A stretch of 64,000 nucleotides of DNA from Symbiotaphrina buchneri (GCA_001599915.1 BCIG01000013.1:558001-622000), one strand, 5' to 3'; positions 10,775-22,832 are shown, counted from the stretch's first letter. Notes: generated by a model not told the origin, from the letters alone. Translations and numbers: made by a program.

Positions 10775-11754
10775 ATGGCGCCTCTAGGGAATCTATCCAA
10801 TCCCCTGGCGACAGCCGCGCAGCTTTCAACCTCTTCCTCACAGCTGGACGGCGTACCCGCTGATCTTGAAAACTCGATTCGATTCGCTGGTGCTCAGTTG
10901 ACACAAGCCGCCGGGATCTTGCTCAGGCTCCCCCAAGACATCATTGCGCAGGCGATTGTCATCTTCTCGCGATTCTGGCTGGGCCCGGAGGGAGGAAGTT
11001 TAAGGCAGTATGGTGCAGCGGTATGCCCCCTTGCCCCTCCACCTTGCTCACCATCTTGTCCATTTGGATTTGACTATGATGTTCCAGTTGGCCTAATTCT
11101 ATGTAGGATATCTCTTCCGCAGCTGTGTATCTGATGGCCAAATTGTCGGCCCACCCGCAATCTCCACGGAATGTTCTTAATGTCTATGCTTATTTGCTTT
11201 CACCGGGATCACCCTTGGGGTACGGCTTGAAGAAGAGCCCCTCGGAGCTTGATCCGGAAACCTACTATCTTTCTGAAGGATCCTACTATGCGAAGCGCGC
11301 GGTACTCATGAACTGCGAAGCTCTCATTTTACGTGTGCTGGGCTTCGAGGTCCATGTAGCGCTCCCATACACGCTTGCAATCAATTACATACAAGCGCTT
11401 GATGTGATGAATTCGGAACTTGGCCGCGAACTTGCGCGAAGAGCTTTTGCACAGCTTAATACGGCATTATTGAGTCCGCAACTGCTGTATCTTACTCATC
11501 AGCCGGCCGCGCTTGCAGCTGCGGCCATCTACCTATCTGCTCGTGAAGTAGGCGTCAAACTACCGGACGAGGAATGGTGGGAAGTCTTCGATGTCGACAG
11601 GGAAGAATTAGGGTTTTTGGTTGTTGGTTTGTGCAGTATGGAGGGTTTCGCAGAGGAAGAGAGCGCGCGCTGGGGAAGGAGGAAAATCCCGATGACTGTT
11701 GATGACTTGGAAGGAGAGCTTGAGAGCCGCAAGATCTTGGACATGGGACGATGA
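10775..11754 (+). CDS. Cyclin-box protein, cyclin Q/L-like
   Basis: Two exons, 10775-11020 and 11107-11754; 297 residues. A first cyclin fold (about residues 35-150, with IAQAIVIFSRFWL and DISSAAVYLMAKL) is followed by a second (YTLAINYIQALDV ... QPAALAAAAIYLSARE) and the helix ending EEWWEVFDVDREELGFLV. The MNCEALILRVLGFEVHVALPYTLAINYI stretch resembles transcription-type cyclins, closest in my memory to cyclin Q (FAM58A) and cyclin L; these partner CDK10 or CDK11-like kinases. Which kinase it pairs with cannot be read from sequence. It sits 298 bp downstream of isovaleryl-CoA dehydrogenase on the same strand, without a sign of functional linkage. Confidence 0.85.
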
Positions 11755-13302
11755 TGCGGTGGCCGCTGGTCGGCGTTGATCACCTGGTGTTTCAAGAAGG
11801 AGTGAAAGGCTTGTCGGATTTTCCGCTCTAGCGGGGCAATATCTCCTCGAGCGAGTTTCTGGGCGCCGGCCCAGACAGCAAAAGGATGATGGATTGAGGG
11901 CAGAACTCGCAAGAGGTCCTGCACGAGTCCCCCTCCAGCGGCTGGTTGATCTCTGGACAGGAGATGACTTTGAGAGCCGTCTAGAGACGGGCGCCAGTCC
12001 GGGAAGGCTACGGCGACGAAAGGGTCACTGCACCGAACAGGACGGCGGTTCACCGGCAGGGATTAATGAGGTCTCAGACTCTTGCAACGGATAGAACTAT
12101 TTTGAATCAGCACATCAGTGGAATTCTACGCCAGCCGCATGGATTACCAGGAAGACATTGATGCGATTGGCAACAGAATGTAGGAGCAGTCGACGCGGAA
12201 ATAAGATGTTGAAGATCCCCGCAAAATGATATTTCTCGTCTAGGTTTGAAGAAGCTGCTGGACAGTGGTAACACAAAAATTGTTTAGCATGCTCATGCTC
12301 ATGCTCATGCTCATGCTCATGCTCATGCGCATCGGCTTGGCTGCATGCCCAATGAGCTGGCGTCTCGCCGTCCCATTGACCTGGATCCAGAACCTCGACG
12401 AGGTCGCACATAGGTAGTGGTGCTGCACCCTTGATGGTCCGCGTTGCGATGAGGATCATACTGATCTTAATTAGAAGTACAATAATAGGAGACACCACGA
12501 TGCACACCAAGATACATACCTATCAATGGAGGGTCCAGGGTCGTGCTTTGTCATTGCCCTGGATTTGCATTCCCGTTTGGGCAAAACCCACGTTGAGCCT
12601 CCCACAGGCGTGACAGTGACGGGCGCTAGGCCGAAGATGGCGAATCAAACCCTCGCACGGTCGCACCGGCCAAGGAAGGTAAGGTAGGTAAGGGTACTTC
12701 GGATTCGTACCTTATCTCTACCACGATACGAGTACCCTTTCTCATCCGGGTCCCCGTTATCGACGCTCGATCTGAAGCGTCACCCCGCGCCCGCAATGAT
12801 AGATGGCACCCTTACCTGGCTATGGCCAGAGATAGTAGGCCGTTCCTTGCGCGCCGCACCCATGCGCCATGCATGTATATCGCCTTTCTGCCTTGCCCTG
12901 CTTCTCTTCTGTCTGCCATATATCATTTCTACTTTCAACACGCAATTTCACAGACTCCCCCTTCCTATTTATTATCCTCGCACCAACCCGGCACCCCCGC
13001 GCCCCTGCTCTGCCATCTTTGCTCCGGACGCGCGCTTCTTCTTACCCAATCCATCCTGTGTTGCGTGATGCTGCAGGCCTGAGGGAAACCCTGTCCAGTT
13101 GTGGCTCTTGCTGGTCCTGAGCATATCAATTTCAATACTGCATCGTTATTCGAAGAGGCAGGATACGGTGGATCACATATATACCCAGATATCATATATA
13201 TATGTGTCTATGCGCGCGCAATTGACTGGACCCCTTCCTGACGAGCAGTCGTAAAGCTCCCTCTTCATTGTCCGCCATCATTTTTTTGATGCTGCTTTCC
13301 TT
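11755..13302. other. Intergenic region with hexamer repeat and long CT-rich leader
   Basis: No gene is supported. It contains the hexanucleotide repeat at 12288-12328 and, from about 12860 to 13300, pyrimidine-rich sequence that looks like promoter and 5' leader of the DUF3445 gene. Open frames of 60-170 codons here lack family motifs; several owe their length to the repeat or to skewed composition. Confidence 0.5.
12288..12328. repeat. (CATGCT)n microsatellite
   Basis: Six direct copies of CATGCT followed by CATGCG. Read on the minus strand the array would encode alternating Glu/His or Met/Ser, which is what makes open frames across it look long. No gene is attached to it. Confidence 0.9.
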
Positions 13303-14919
13303 ATGGAGAACAACATCACTTGCACAGATACAGTTTCAGGATTCCAGATGACGCCTCAGCTTTCCTCGCTACTTACGACCTTAGCCACAAGCACCATGGC
13401 CGACATTGTCCTTCTCGGCCTCGGAGTGACCTTCATTCTGAGCTCCCTGCTCTATTTCGCCTCATCCAACAAGCAACGGGATGTCTGGTTCGAGCGATTT
13501 GCCCTCCGCGGCAGACGATCCTCCAGCGCATCCACTCCGCCCCGTTCGCTCTCCCCGGAGAAGAAAGACCAAGCTGCTGGAAACAACGCCGCTCCTGATT
13601 ATAAGGATGCCTTCCCGCCTTCGCGCCGTGAAGCGGCCGCCGGAGTATGCCCCGAGATCCAGGCCGACGAGCCCTCGGATTGCCGTACGGCGCTCCTGCC
13701 CTGGACGAGGGAATACAATACTATGCCAATGACCCAGCCATTATACACAGCTACGGGCTTGTCAAATGTGGAAATTGCTGCGCTGGGAGACTTTCCAGAC
13801 TACGCAGCTATCACAGGCGTACCTCTACCGGCACCGTTCTCGGCCTTCAACATCGAGAAAGCGAAGCCACGCCCATACAGGCCGTTCCGATGGACCTACC
13901 ATCAGACAATGTCCCTGACGAAGATGGAGCCAGACTGGTGGCTGGAGCTCGAATCCACATACCCGGAGCGCATCGCACAGCGGCAAGCTCTCTACGCCAA
14001 ATACGGCAAAGCAGTGCTCGACCATCTGCCCGGCTCGGAGCTGGCATGCAAAGAGCTCATGGAGATGTGCTTGCAGTTCCTCTGCGCCCGCTATCCCCAC
14101 TATTTCTCCCTCAGCGCCGACAAGCGCACCTTCAGTAACAGGATCCTGGGCACGACCACCGATCTGAAGACAACACACCCCCTACATGTGCTGCTGAACA
14201 ACGTCCCGGAGGACTTTGGCATCATGCTGCGGCACCCCGAGAACGGCAACTACTTCTTCCGCGCGGGCGTCATCTGCAGCAGTCTAGGCTGGAATGTCGG
14301 CACCAAGATCGGCATGCAGCTGCATGAGATCCACCAGCCTATCCCGGACTACAAGGAGAAAATGCAGTTCTCTATGGACCGGTACGTCTGATCCATCCCT
14401 AGCCCCCCTCAACGGGCCCCTGACTAACATTCAACCAGCTTCTTCTCCAAGATGCCCATCGACAAGCCCATCCAGCGCGGTTCGTGGGGCTTGGAAGTCG
14501 ACCAACCGCTCTTCATGCCGCCGGGCGACCCGCACGAGCAGTACCGCACGCGGCAGGACCCAACGATCCCTCTAGACCGGTGCCACCTGCGGGTGGACTG
14601 GCAGACGCTGCGGCGCCTCCCGCTGAGCGGCGCCATCGTGTTCAACTTCAAGGCGCTCTTCACGCCCGTGGAAGAGTTCCGCGACGAGGCGTACGTGCCG
14701 GCGCTGTGTCTGAAGGTGCTCAAGGAGGGCAAGAAGGAGCTGATGCAGTACAAGAACACCTGGCATGTCGAGCATGTCGTCATCCCCGCGCTGGAGCAGT
14801 ACGCAAAGGAGCAGGAGGAGAAGGGGATGGTGCAGAAGGACTGGGAGGTCAGGACGTTGGATGAGAGCCCCTGGTTCCCAAACTGGGAGGAAAAATGGCA
14901 TCGCCAGCAGGGATACTAG
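13303..14919 (+). CDS. DUF3445 / HODM_asu-like membrane-anchored protein
   Basis: Two exons, 13303-14381 and 14439-14919; 519 residues. A hydrophobic segment near residues 32-55 (IVLLGLGVTFILSSLLYF) suggests an N-terminal anchor, followed by a Ser/Pro-rich linker. From about residue 185 the sequence matches the DUF3445 family, now described as resembling the heme-dependent oxidative N-demethylase alpha subunit: YRPFRWTYHQTMSLTKMEPD, IAQRQALYAKYG, LQEDFGIM-like VPEDFGIMLRHP, FRAGVICSSLGWNVGTKIG, IHQPIPDYKEKMQFSMDRFF and RGSWGLEVDQPLF. Bacterial relatives are soluble; the fungal form with an anchor has no function that I know. In-frame starts at 13348 and 13396 (MADIVLLG) are alternatives that keep the anchor. 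Confidence 0.9.
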
Positions 14920-15614
14920 AGCTTGACGGGTCTAGGTCCTTGTCTGCCGGGAGGACGCGCTGAGTACTTGGTGTTGGGCATCTGCGGATAGAGGCGATAG
15001 TAACTCTGGCGGGACAGTCAGTAGCATCATATCACATGAAGAATTAGCTTGGCATTTGGGGTGAATTAATATCTTCAACTTCCATTGAAAGAATTGTATG
15101 TGCGTGCCAGTTCGTCCTCCAACTTTAAAATGACCACATCCTCTCGAAGCAGTATTAAGCATCACCGGTCTTTGCACGCCACGGCCGGGGGAGAAGCCCC
15201 GTGACCGCAGTCGCGTCGGATCCAGGCGAGCCACGAGTACATACAGTCGTCTGCCAAAAAAGGCATGGCAAGACAACCGAAGAAAAATTTCGAAAGAATG
15301 GCGTCCAGTCGTTTATTTTACATGCCGTGAACGCCCCCTTTCCCTGATATCATGTTCCCCGGGAGAGTATCGACCGGGGCCCTGGACAGACCCAACGCCA
15401 AACACTTCATGCAGAAACGATCAACAGCCACCATGATGCATTGTTGACAGATGAAGCAAGGAAGCAATGCCAACTGAGGAGGACAGATCGTAAGTCCGAC
15501 GCTGAGTTGATATCTCCTAGCTATTCCAAGAGAAGCGCAATCTTCAGAGCCGACTTCCTAGACCACGAGGAACGTGAAGCTGCTTAAAGAATCATGTCAA
15601 CAAGAAAGTGACGA
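14920..15614. other. Convergent 3' intergenic region
   Basis: Holds the 3' ends of the DUF3445 gene and the WSC gene. No ORF with recognisable content, no RNA gene and no repeat seen. Confidence 0.55.
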
Positions 15615-17228
15615 CTAAGCGTCGAGGTCATGGTCGGGATTTGCGACCTAGGTAGGAAGTGGATTAGAACAAGATACTCCGATACTCAACATGTTCATAG
15701 TGAGCTCACCTTGAGGACACGACGCGAATAGTCCCGGTCATCTTGAAAACTTGGACGACTAGAATTATCGTGGTGGAAAAGGACAGTAGGTTCGAGCCGC
15801 TGGTCCACGAGTCTTCCGTTGCTCGTGCGACGATTCGTCGACCAGTATCCGCCTTCAGGAGAACCTTGCCCTTCTGGTGAGCTGCCTGAATGACCGCCAA
15901 AGCCAGGTGCAAGCCCACTTGTGTGGAGCTTGGGCAACCCTTTGTCCGCCATCAGTGCATTCTCACTTGCTGACCTGCTGCGACTGTTTGGCGGGCTCTT
16001 CTCGCTTGCGGGATCTTCAGCCTGCTCTTTTCGCATCTTCCTGGCTTTTCTCCAGCATACAAAAATTATGCCTGTGATAATGGCAGCGAGAACAACCAGG
16101 CCAACGGATAATCCGGCAACCTTCCCTGCAGTCCAATTCGTGCCAGAAGACGAAAGGTGAGCTTTCACAGAGGCGGCCGGTGAGGCCGTCGGCTCTTGTG
16201 TCGGGGTGGTAGTAATGGTGTGTTCCTCTCCGGTGACAGTGATGACGGTGGTCAGAGGGGTCGGCGTCCAGGACGAGCTTGAGCTGGTGAGTAACGCCGT
16301 GGAAGTTGAGGAAGACTCTGGCGTTGAAGTAGCAGAAGAGGGAGTGGGCGAGGGTGAGGATGAGGATGAAGGTGAAGAAGATGCGGCGGCACTGGTTGGT
16401 GTCTGAGGTGGGTTTGTCAGCCATCAGCTCTACTTCTGCGAAAGGAGGTGCGCGGAGAAGGTTAGTAGCACAACCGAGGGGGAGTGCATACAATGAAGAC
16501 GGTCGATACCGCTCCGGGACCGGAGACCGTAAGGATTTCCGTTTCAGGCGCGGCAGAGGAAGTAGGAGAGGAACTCTGGATCAGAGTTAAAACCAGATTC
16601 GAAGTCAAATGAACAGGAGGAAATCATAAAATAGAGAGATATGGAGAGATAAGATCGCTTTGAGAAAATATCATATATGAAAATTTGGGGATTGTAGATA
16701 ACAAACTTGACGCCATGCAAAAGCCAAAGACTATTTGTTGGTGAGATTGAGCAAGAGAAGGATATTACTGACCGATTCAGAGGTGCTGCTGGCTGCGGCG
16801 CTTGATGCCCCGACAGTGCCCGAAGGCGTGTTGCCGAGCGCGATGTAGCCATACAAGCCTTCATCAGTGTTGCCGCAGAAGTCGGAGGGATAGCCAGGGC
16901 ACGTAGTACTGCAGTCACTCGTGGATGTTGTGGACCCAGGAGCGTAGTTGGAGCACCAGCACTCGCTACCTTGCAGGACACCAAATGCGTATCCTTCACA
17001 GTGCTGGTCACATAACCCGGTGGACTGGTAAATGGAAGAATCTTCACAACGCATAGATTAGCGCTGAGAAACCCCATGGTGAGGAAGAGAAGTCTTACTA
17101 GGAGTATTGCTAGAACCTGTGTTGAGACTCGAGCAATAGACGAGTGTGAGGGAAGTTGCACGGTTGACAAACATCAAGAGCCCCCAAAGACTAAGGAGGA
17201 ACATCCTGAAAGCATTGGCAGTGACCAT
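15615..17228 (-). CDS. WSC-domain cell wall integrity sensor
   Basis: Type I plasma-membrane sensor expected to signal cell-wall stress to Rho1/PKC. Minus-strand exons 17228-17099, 17041-16773, 16575-16492, 16402-15710, 15647-15615; 402 residues. Order: signal peptide (FLLSLWGLLMFV), one WSC domain (LVYCSSLNTGSSN ... SIYQSTGLCDQHCEGYAFGVLQGSECWCSNYAP ... STTCPGYPSDFCGNTDEGLYGYIAL), a Ser/Thr-rich stalk, a membrane helix at about 256-277 (GLSVGLVVLAAIITGIIFV), then a basic and Ser-rich cytoplasmic tail ending DYSRRVLKVANPDHDLDA. The last 11 codons sit in a separate 33-nt exon, and NPD-type tails are typical of Wsc proteins. Start 17228 and the in-frame ATG at 17204 both leave a signal peptide. 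Exon 2 uses an AAG acceptor. Confidence 0.88.
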
Positions 17229-20200
17229 GTCGCCTGCTTGTCAAGTATTTCAGGTGCGGAGATTGCCCGTCAGGCTGGAATAATTTCGCCGAACAAGGCC
17301 AAAGATTAGAGGTAGAATTGATCGGTGTAGCTCGACCACCCCAGTTCGTGATGTCTACACCGAGAGCCGCTCGGGGTTGGCTACCGCTGTGTAGTGGACG
17401 AAGATCCTGGAGATGGATGGTGGAAGTGGTGAGGTATAATCCTGCCTGCCTCTCAACTCCTTGCCTCTACCGCCGAGCTTCCCCGTCCCCGATTATGCAA
17501 ATTAAATATCAACGACACCGCTTGTTCCCGACCGAATATGGCGCTTGATGTTATGAACAGACGACCCTCTGCTGTCAGAGTACGATCACCAAGGCCAAAG
17601 CCCATACCACCGTCTATGGGCGAGACCGGACGGCGAGCATGGTCGTTTGCAACCGGGAGGATCACAAAGGATCAACAAACAGATCCTCGATGTGGAACGA
17701 AAATGGGCGTCTGACGCGATGTGCTTGCGTGCGAAAGGGAGAGAATTTGTGCAGAGGGCTTGCTGGAGGACCCAATGCTTTCACGTAGGACTCAAGAATG
17801 GTTGAACGAGAGACGAGAAACAGGAAGCCGACGAAGCCGGGATGTTTGCTGGAAAGATGCTGGGAGAGGGGTGGTGTGGAAGCGTAGTGTGTGTCGGTGT
17901 CAGAAACGGATGGGATGCCAGTTTCTTTGGGTGGTGGTAAAGTTGGCAGTAGTGGTTGGATAGCAGAGAGCGGAGGTGGTTCGACGGGGCGATGGGCCAA
18001 GACACTCTGGGATTGGCGCCGGTCCGTCGGTCGTTGGGGCGTTGTCCGTGTCTTAACTTTTTCCTTGCCTACCTACTTAGGACGGTACGAGTTAATATGG
18101 CGCGAGATAGGAAGGCGGCCAGCTTATCCAACCAGCAGGGATCTGAATGACACCGTTCAAACTGGAGTGACTGGACCAGAGCTGCCAATTGGCGTCAATC
18201 GATCGAAGCGACCTCCCGTTACTGCATCAGGAATGTGGCCGCCCACCAACCGTTCCACTAGCGCCCACCACGCACGGCAACTTGGAAGCATCTGAGCATT
18301 TTCACAGTTAACAAAGATTGGAAAATGAGAGTCTCCACTCTCTACGCAACCCGCGGGAATCAGACCCGGTCCCCATTATTGTTATTAAACGATTATGGCA
18401 ACGTGTCGTGGCTTTCCCCGAATGAATTGTGGCCGTGCAGCGAAGAAAGAGAAGGAGGAAAAAAAGAAGAAAAAAGAAAAGGAACATGGCAATCGCACGA
18501 GTTCCAGCACACTATGGGATTCAATGACGAGCTTTGGCTCGGGGCCCCTGCTCAACCCACAATTATTATTGCGAGCCTGATCCAAGCGAAACGCCGTCTC
18601 ATGTCTCCTCGTCACCGCAAGCCTGTCCGCTTTAACCGGCCGCACATGCAGGTGGGCAGGCGAGCAGGACCAGAAGAAAACAAATAATATTAACTGAAAG
18701 CGATCCAGCCATACGGAGATTTTCGAGGGTTTGAGGCGAAGGAACAGCAACAGCGCTTCGTCCCCTTCGATTTCTTTTGGGACTCTGCAACCGGCAAAGA
18801 TAAGGAAGAAAAAAGGAGGACAGTGAGCCGGTCCAACGGCAATAATGATAGGCAATTCCACGGTAACCTTATTCTATCCGGTGTGGCGCGGTACTATGCG
18901 ATACTTCGTAATATGCGATCATGGCTGTCACCGCGTTCCAAGCGCTTGTATGCATCAAGTCACTCGGGGATCATCACAACATTCGGATCTCCAAATATAG
19001 ATTCCGTCTTCCACCTCCGGTAGGACGTTCCACCATCTTGAAAGAAGAGGCAAGAGTTCCCACGTTCACCACGCGATAAGGTATTTCATGGAAAACGCAT
19101 GGCATGATTTAAACGCTTAACATTCAATTTTTTCAACGTTCAGTTTGGCTGCAGCATCAGCAGCATGTTCTTTCCATTGTTGTTGTTGCTGCTGGCTAAA
19201 AGCTGAAACGCCGACAGTGCGATACGACAGGAAGATCTGCAGGTGCGCAATCAACAGACGCATGCGGACAACAAATGCCAAAGCATCTTACTCGGTAAAG
19301 ATTAGACTATTGCTATGATTGCTTGCCGCTCCAGAATGCGGGTCAGGATGTATCGAGACAAGCGTTTCATCCACCCACCAATGACCGTCCCAAGCAGACA
19401 GGCGCAGCGTTAGGGCAGCAAAAACAAAATAAATATTCATCACTATGCATCGTTAATTAATGCAGGTACGCGGAACGTCAAGGACGCCAATCTCCACAGT
19501 CCACAGCTTGGGACTGCTCAGCATTTGATCAACAGGCACAAGGCCATCCGGAGATGAAGATGGGTCACGCCGGTCCTCGGGCCACGCGGATGCGGAGTCA
19601 AAGAGGCAGCACAGATCTGCAGAATACGAGTACAAGATAAACCTGCAAGCTTCGTACCAGTATCTTGTACCTGTACCTTGTACGGAGCCATACGGTACCC
19701 CTGCAAGGTTGTACCAAAAACTCCCATGGTACCTTACTGGACGGGCTTGGGCAAGGGAGTACTCCACCACCATGATCAGCAAAGGGAAACTGGGGCATTG
19801 ATAAAACATTACCAGCTCGCCAGGTAATATGCAAACCATTGCTGTGTACCAAATATCTCTTGCAAAATGGTATGAATATGACTCCGCTCCTGAGCCAATT
19901 GATCCAGACTGCGACGGGTGTCTGGCACTTCTGCCTTCTGCATCCCGGCAGAACAAAATAAAGCCACACACTGCCCTTTTGGGAACGAATCCCTGTGGCC
20001 TGGTGGTCGTAGCTTCATGCAGTCGCCCGAAACGCGCCGCGACCCTTGCCTTTTCATTCCCGCTCACTCCTGAACAAGTGAAAAAGGGGTTCCTCCCTTG
20101 GACACGAGGACATCTGCAAAGGGATGTGCAACTATTATGATCGCAGGCGCGCACGGGGGATGCGACGCAGGGAGCAGGCCTTGGCAGCTCCAGGCGCGCT

Positions 20201-20996
20201 GAGCGCTCAGGGCTGAGCTGCGATTTCGAAACGCTGACACTTCGGCAGCGTGTTGTCATCTCATAAGGGCCTGGACCCCAGTACACGCTTTGGTGTAGGC
20301 AAGGGATCGCAGGGTGATCGCTAGGACGTCATTGCCCCTGGAATGCAACCCCAAGCTCGGTACTCTCTGCTGTCAGCGTTTCAAGGGATGCGCCATGACA
20401 TCAGAACGTCAGATTGTCAAACATCGAAATCTCGGATCATCATGCTCAATCTCCTTCTGTCTGACGGGGCGATGGTCGTATTCTGCTCAATATCTGTCAC
20501 GCGTGGCATCTATTATTATTGCTGAAACGGCTCTTGACCACCTCGCAGGGTCAGTTGACCGCTCCTGAAGATGTCATGGTCACGGACGAAACGAATTGCG
20601 GTAGATGTTGGACATCAACCTTTTTGCTTCACTTCAAACTTCGATCTGCGTCCCCGATGGTGCCGACTGATTTGTTTTCTGAGAGAAAGGGGCCCTTTGC
20701 TGACGACGTCTTCGTCGGCTGGACAATTACATACGGGCGTACATTGAACCTATGCGGTCAGTGAGGATATCGGCAGAGATATTCAGCATTTCATTCTCCG
20801 GCTCCTTGGACTGCTCAATATGGTTTCTGTTAACCTTCGCTCTATGGGATCGTATTGTGCACATTTGTGTTGCATGCTGTACTTTCTATTGCGAAGTCCG
20901 TGTCTCTCTATATTCGTCATACCCTCATTTTCTCACCGTCCATGGTAGAAGGCGTTGAAGAACTAATGTTCTTCCTTGTTTTGCCCTGTCAAAATT
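17229..20996. other. Gene-poor region of 3.8 kb
   Basis: No gene is supported on either strand. A polypurine tract (about 18440-18482, GAA/AAG-rich) and short GTACC-type direct repeats near 19660-19740 are present. The longest open frame (minus, 19453-20286, 277 codons) has no recognisable motif and unusual composition. A minus-strand frame at 17662-18000 begins plausibly but matches nothing I know. The region may contain long promoters of the WSC gene, or noncoding transcripts. Confidence 0.5.
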
Positions 20997-22832
20997 TCAT
21001 AGCCTTGAGCGCTCTTGTATGATCTCTTCAGCTGCTTGTTCACGCAATAATCTTTTCAATATCTTCCCGCTGGCCGTCTTGGGTATCGTGTCTACAAAGC
21101 GCAAACCTCCACTGAGCTGCTTATACTTCGCCAGGCGTTCTGCCACATGTCTCCTCACATCTTCTTCTTGCAACATATTCCCTGTCTCGAGTCGTCTCAC
21201 TACGTAGGCTCTGGGGAGTTCCGATTCGTCCCTTCCATACTTGACGCCAATGACTGCCGCGTCGACTATGTCCGGATGCTCCAACAGAACCGCTTCAATC
21301 TCCATGGGAGCCACTTGGAAACCTCGAACCTTCAGTATCTCCTTTTTGCGGTCAATTATGAACCACTTGTTGCTCCTGCCGGCGATGAAACCTATATCTC
21401 CTGTTCGAAAGAACCCGTCGGCATCGAAGGATGCACGGTTCGCGTCCGGGTTGTCAAGGTATTCTTTGAACACTGTCGGTCCACGGATACAGATCTCTCC
21501 AGGGGTATCAGGTTCTGTTATTTCAGCTCCACTATCATCGACAAGTTTGAGTGAGGCATTAGGGATGGGGTATCCAACGGACCCCTCAATGTCAACTTCG
21601 GGCCACGTGAACCGTGTAGCTATACACGATGTCTCCGTCATACCCCAAACCTGAGAGACCACAGCTTCCGGGTGGCATAACGCAGCCAGCCTTGCTTGTG
21701 GTCCTTTGTCCAGAGGGGCTGCTCCGATTAAGATTGCCTCGATGGACTTCAAGGAATATTTCTTATTGAAAGGCGACATAATGATGGCGACAACTGCGGG
21801 CGGTACGAGCGGATGGACTTCCGTAACTTGGTATCTTTCACATACTTGGAAGAAAGGCTCTATCTCGAAGCGGCGCATCACGTATGCTGTGAAACCGCCT
21901 TTGAGCGTTGCTGTGTGAGCCGTCGGACAGGTTGCGGCGTGGAACATTGGAAGGCAATACAGGCGGATTATCTGGAAGCGCCAATGGTTCAGCAGCCTCC
22001 AGATGATGTGAGTTCTTGAAATAGCAGAGGGGCCTACCGGAAAAGGCTTGGGATTCGATCCCTCGCTACCCACGTGTTGGGCCACAAAGTTCTTATGGGT
22101 CAAAACTGCCGCCTTTGGCAGGCCGGTCGTCCCGCTACTAAACAACCTCGCAGCCTCCGTGTTTGCTGACAACTTCTCATCATCAAACCGCACCCAGTCC
22201 TGCTCCCCGTGTTGCATCAACCAGTCCCAGGATCGGAAGCCGTTCGGCACGGCGTCACCGTAAGTGTTGAAGACAAATACTCGGGACCGTGGGATGTTGC
22301 ACTTGTCCGCTGCCGTCTGAATTCCCGGCAGGAGCCCTGCTTCCGAGATGATCATCTTGACGTGCGCCGTCTTGACATGATGGGTCAGTTCGAAGGGCGT
22401 GTAGGCAGGGTTGGTGCCGGTGTAGATGCCGCCGGCGCCAATGATGGCAAGGAAGACTATGGAGTAGTAGATCTTTGCAGAACATCAGCCCCTGGACTTC
22501 AATAGCCTGCGGTCTTCTTGCCGGGCTATAGCCTACTCACATCGTTGAACGCGTGCAAACACACAGCATCCCCCTTTTGCAATCCAGCAGTGCGGAAGCC
22601 GGCAATGAGCTTGCGGATCAAAGACCGTGCCTGGCGATTAGTGATGAAGCGGGACGGATTTGCGGCATCGACGTAGATCTAGCCTTCTGGTCAATTGTTT
22701 CTATTCTCGTGGGCTCGTGGCGGAGCAATGGCAGCATACGGGCTTGTCTTGGTCATAGTCGACTTCGTCGAATATCCATGACAAGATGTCTTTGTTGGGG
22801 ACGGGGAGTGTCTTCTCGCTCGTCCAGACCAT
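20997..22832 (-). CDS. 4-coumarate-CoA-ligase-like acyl-CoA ligase, peroxisomal
   Basis: AMP-forming ligase that activates a carboxylic acid through an acyl-adenylate to its CoA thioester. Minus-strand exons 22832-22740, 22678-22541, 22472-22038, 21971-20997; 546 residues. N-terminus SWIFDEVDYDQDKPIYVDAAN and GAGGIYTGTNPAYTPFEL are typical of fungal 4CL-like enzymes. AMP-binding motif LFSSGTTGLPKAAVLTH, then WGMTETS, EICIRGP, YLDNPDANR, FFRTGDIGF, DRKKEILKVRGFQVAP and the catalytic-lysine motif KTASGKILKR. The protein ends in SRL, a canonical PTS1, so it should be peroxisomal. Intron 3 (22037-21972) is 66 nt with no stop, so it is easily mistaken for coding. Substrate (cinnamate-like, fatty or secondary-metabolite acid) cannot be told; no biosynthetic neighbours are present. 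Confidence 0.93.

Noticed and set aside
12115-12510. Minus-strand frame with a His-Glu run
   Set aside because: The run comes from the CATGCT microsatellite and the flanks lack coding character.
17440-17540. Possible tRNA-like segment on the minus strand
   Set aside because: A stretch resembles a D-arm (GGCGGTAGAGGC), but there is no matching T-arm sequence or acceptor stem.
18385-18861. 158-codon minus-strand frame with Phe/Ser run
   Set aside because: Its length depends on a polypurine tract; no motif supports it.
19453-20286. 277-codon open frame on the minus strand
   Set aside because: No family motif, odd composition (many Cys, Trp, Arg and Pro without pattern) and tandem GTACC-like DNA repeats inside it. 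It looks like a chance frame in a gene-poor region.
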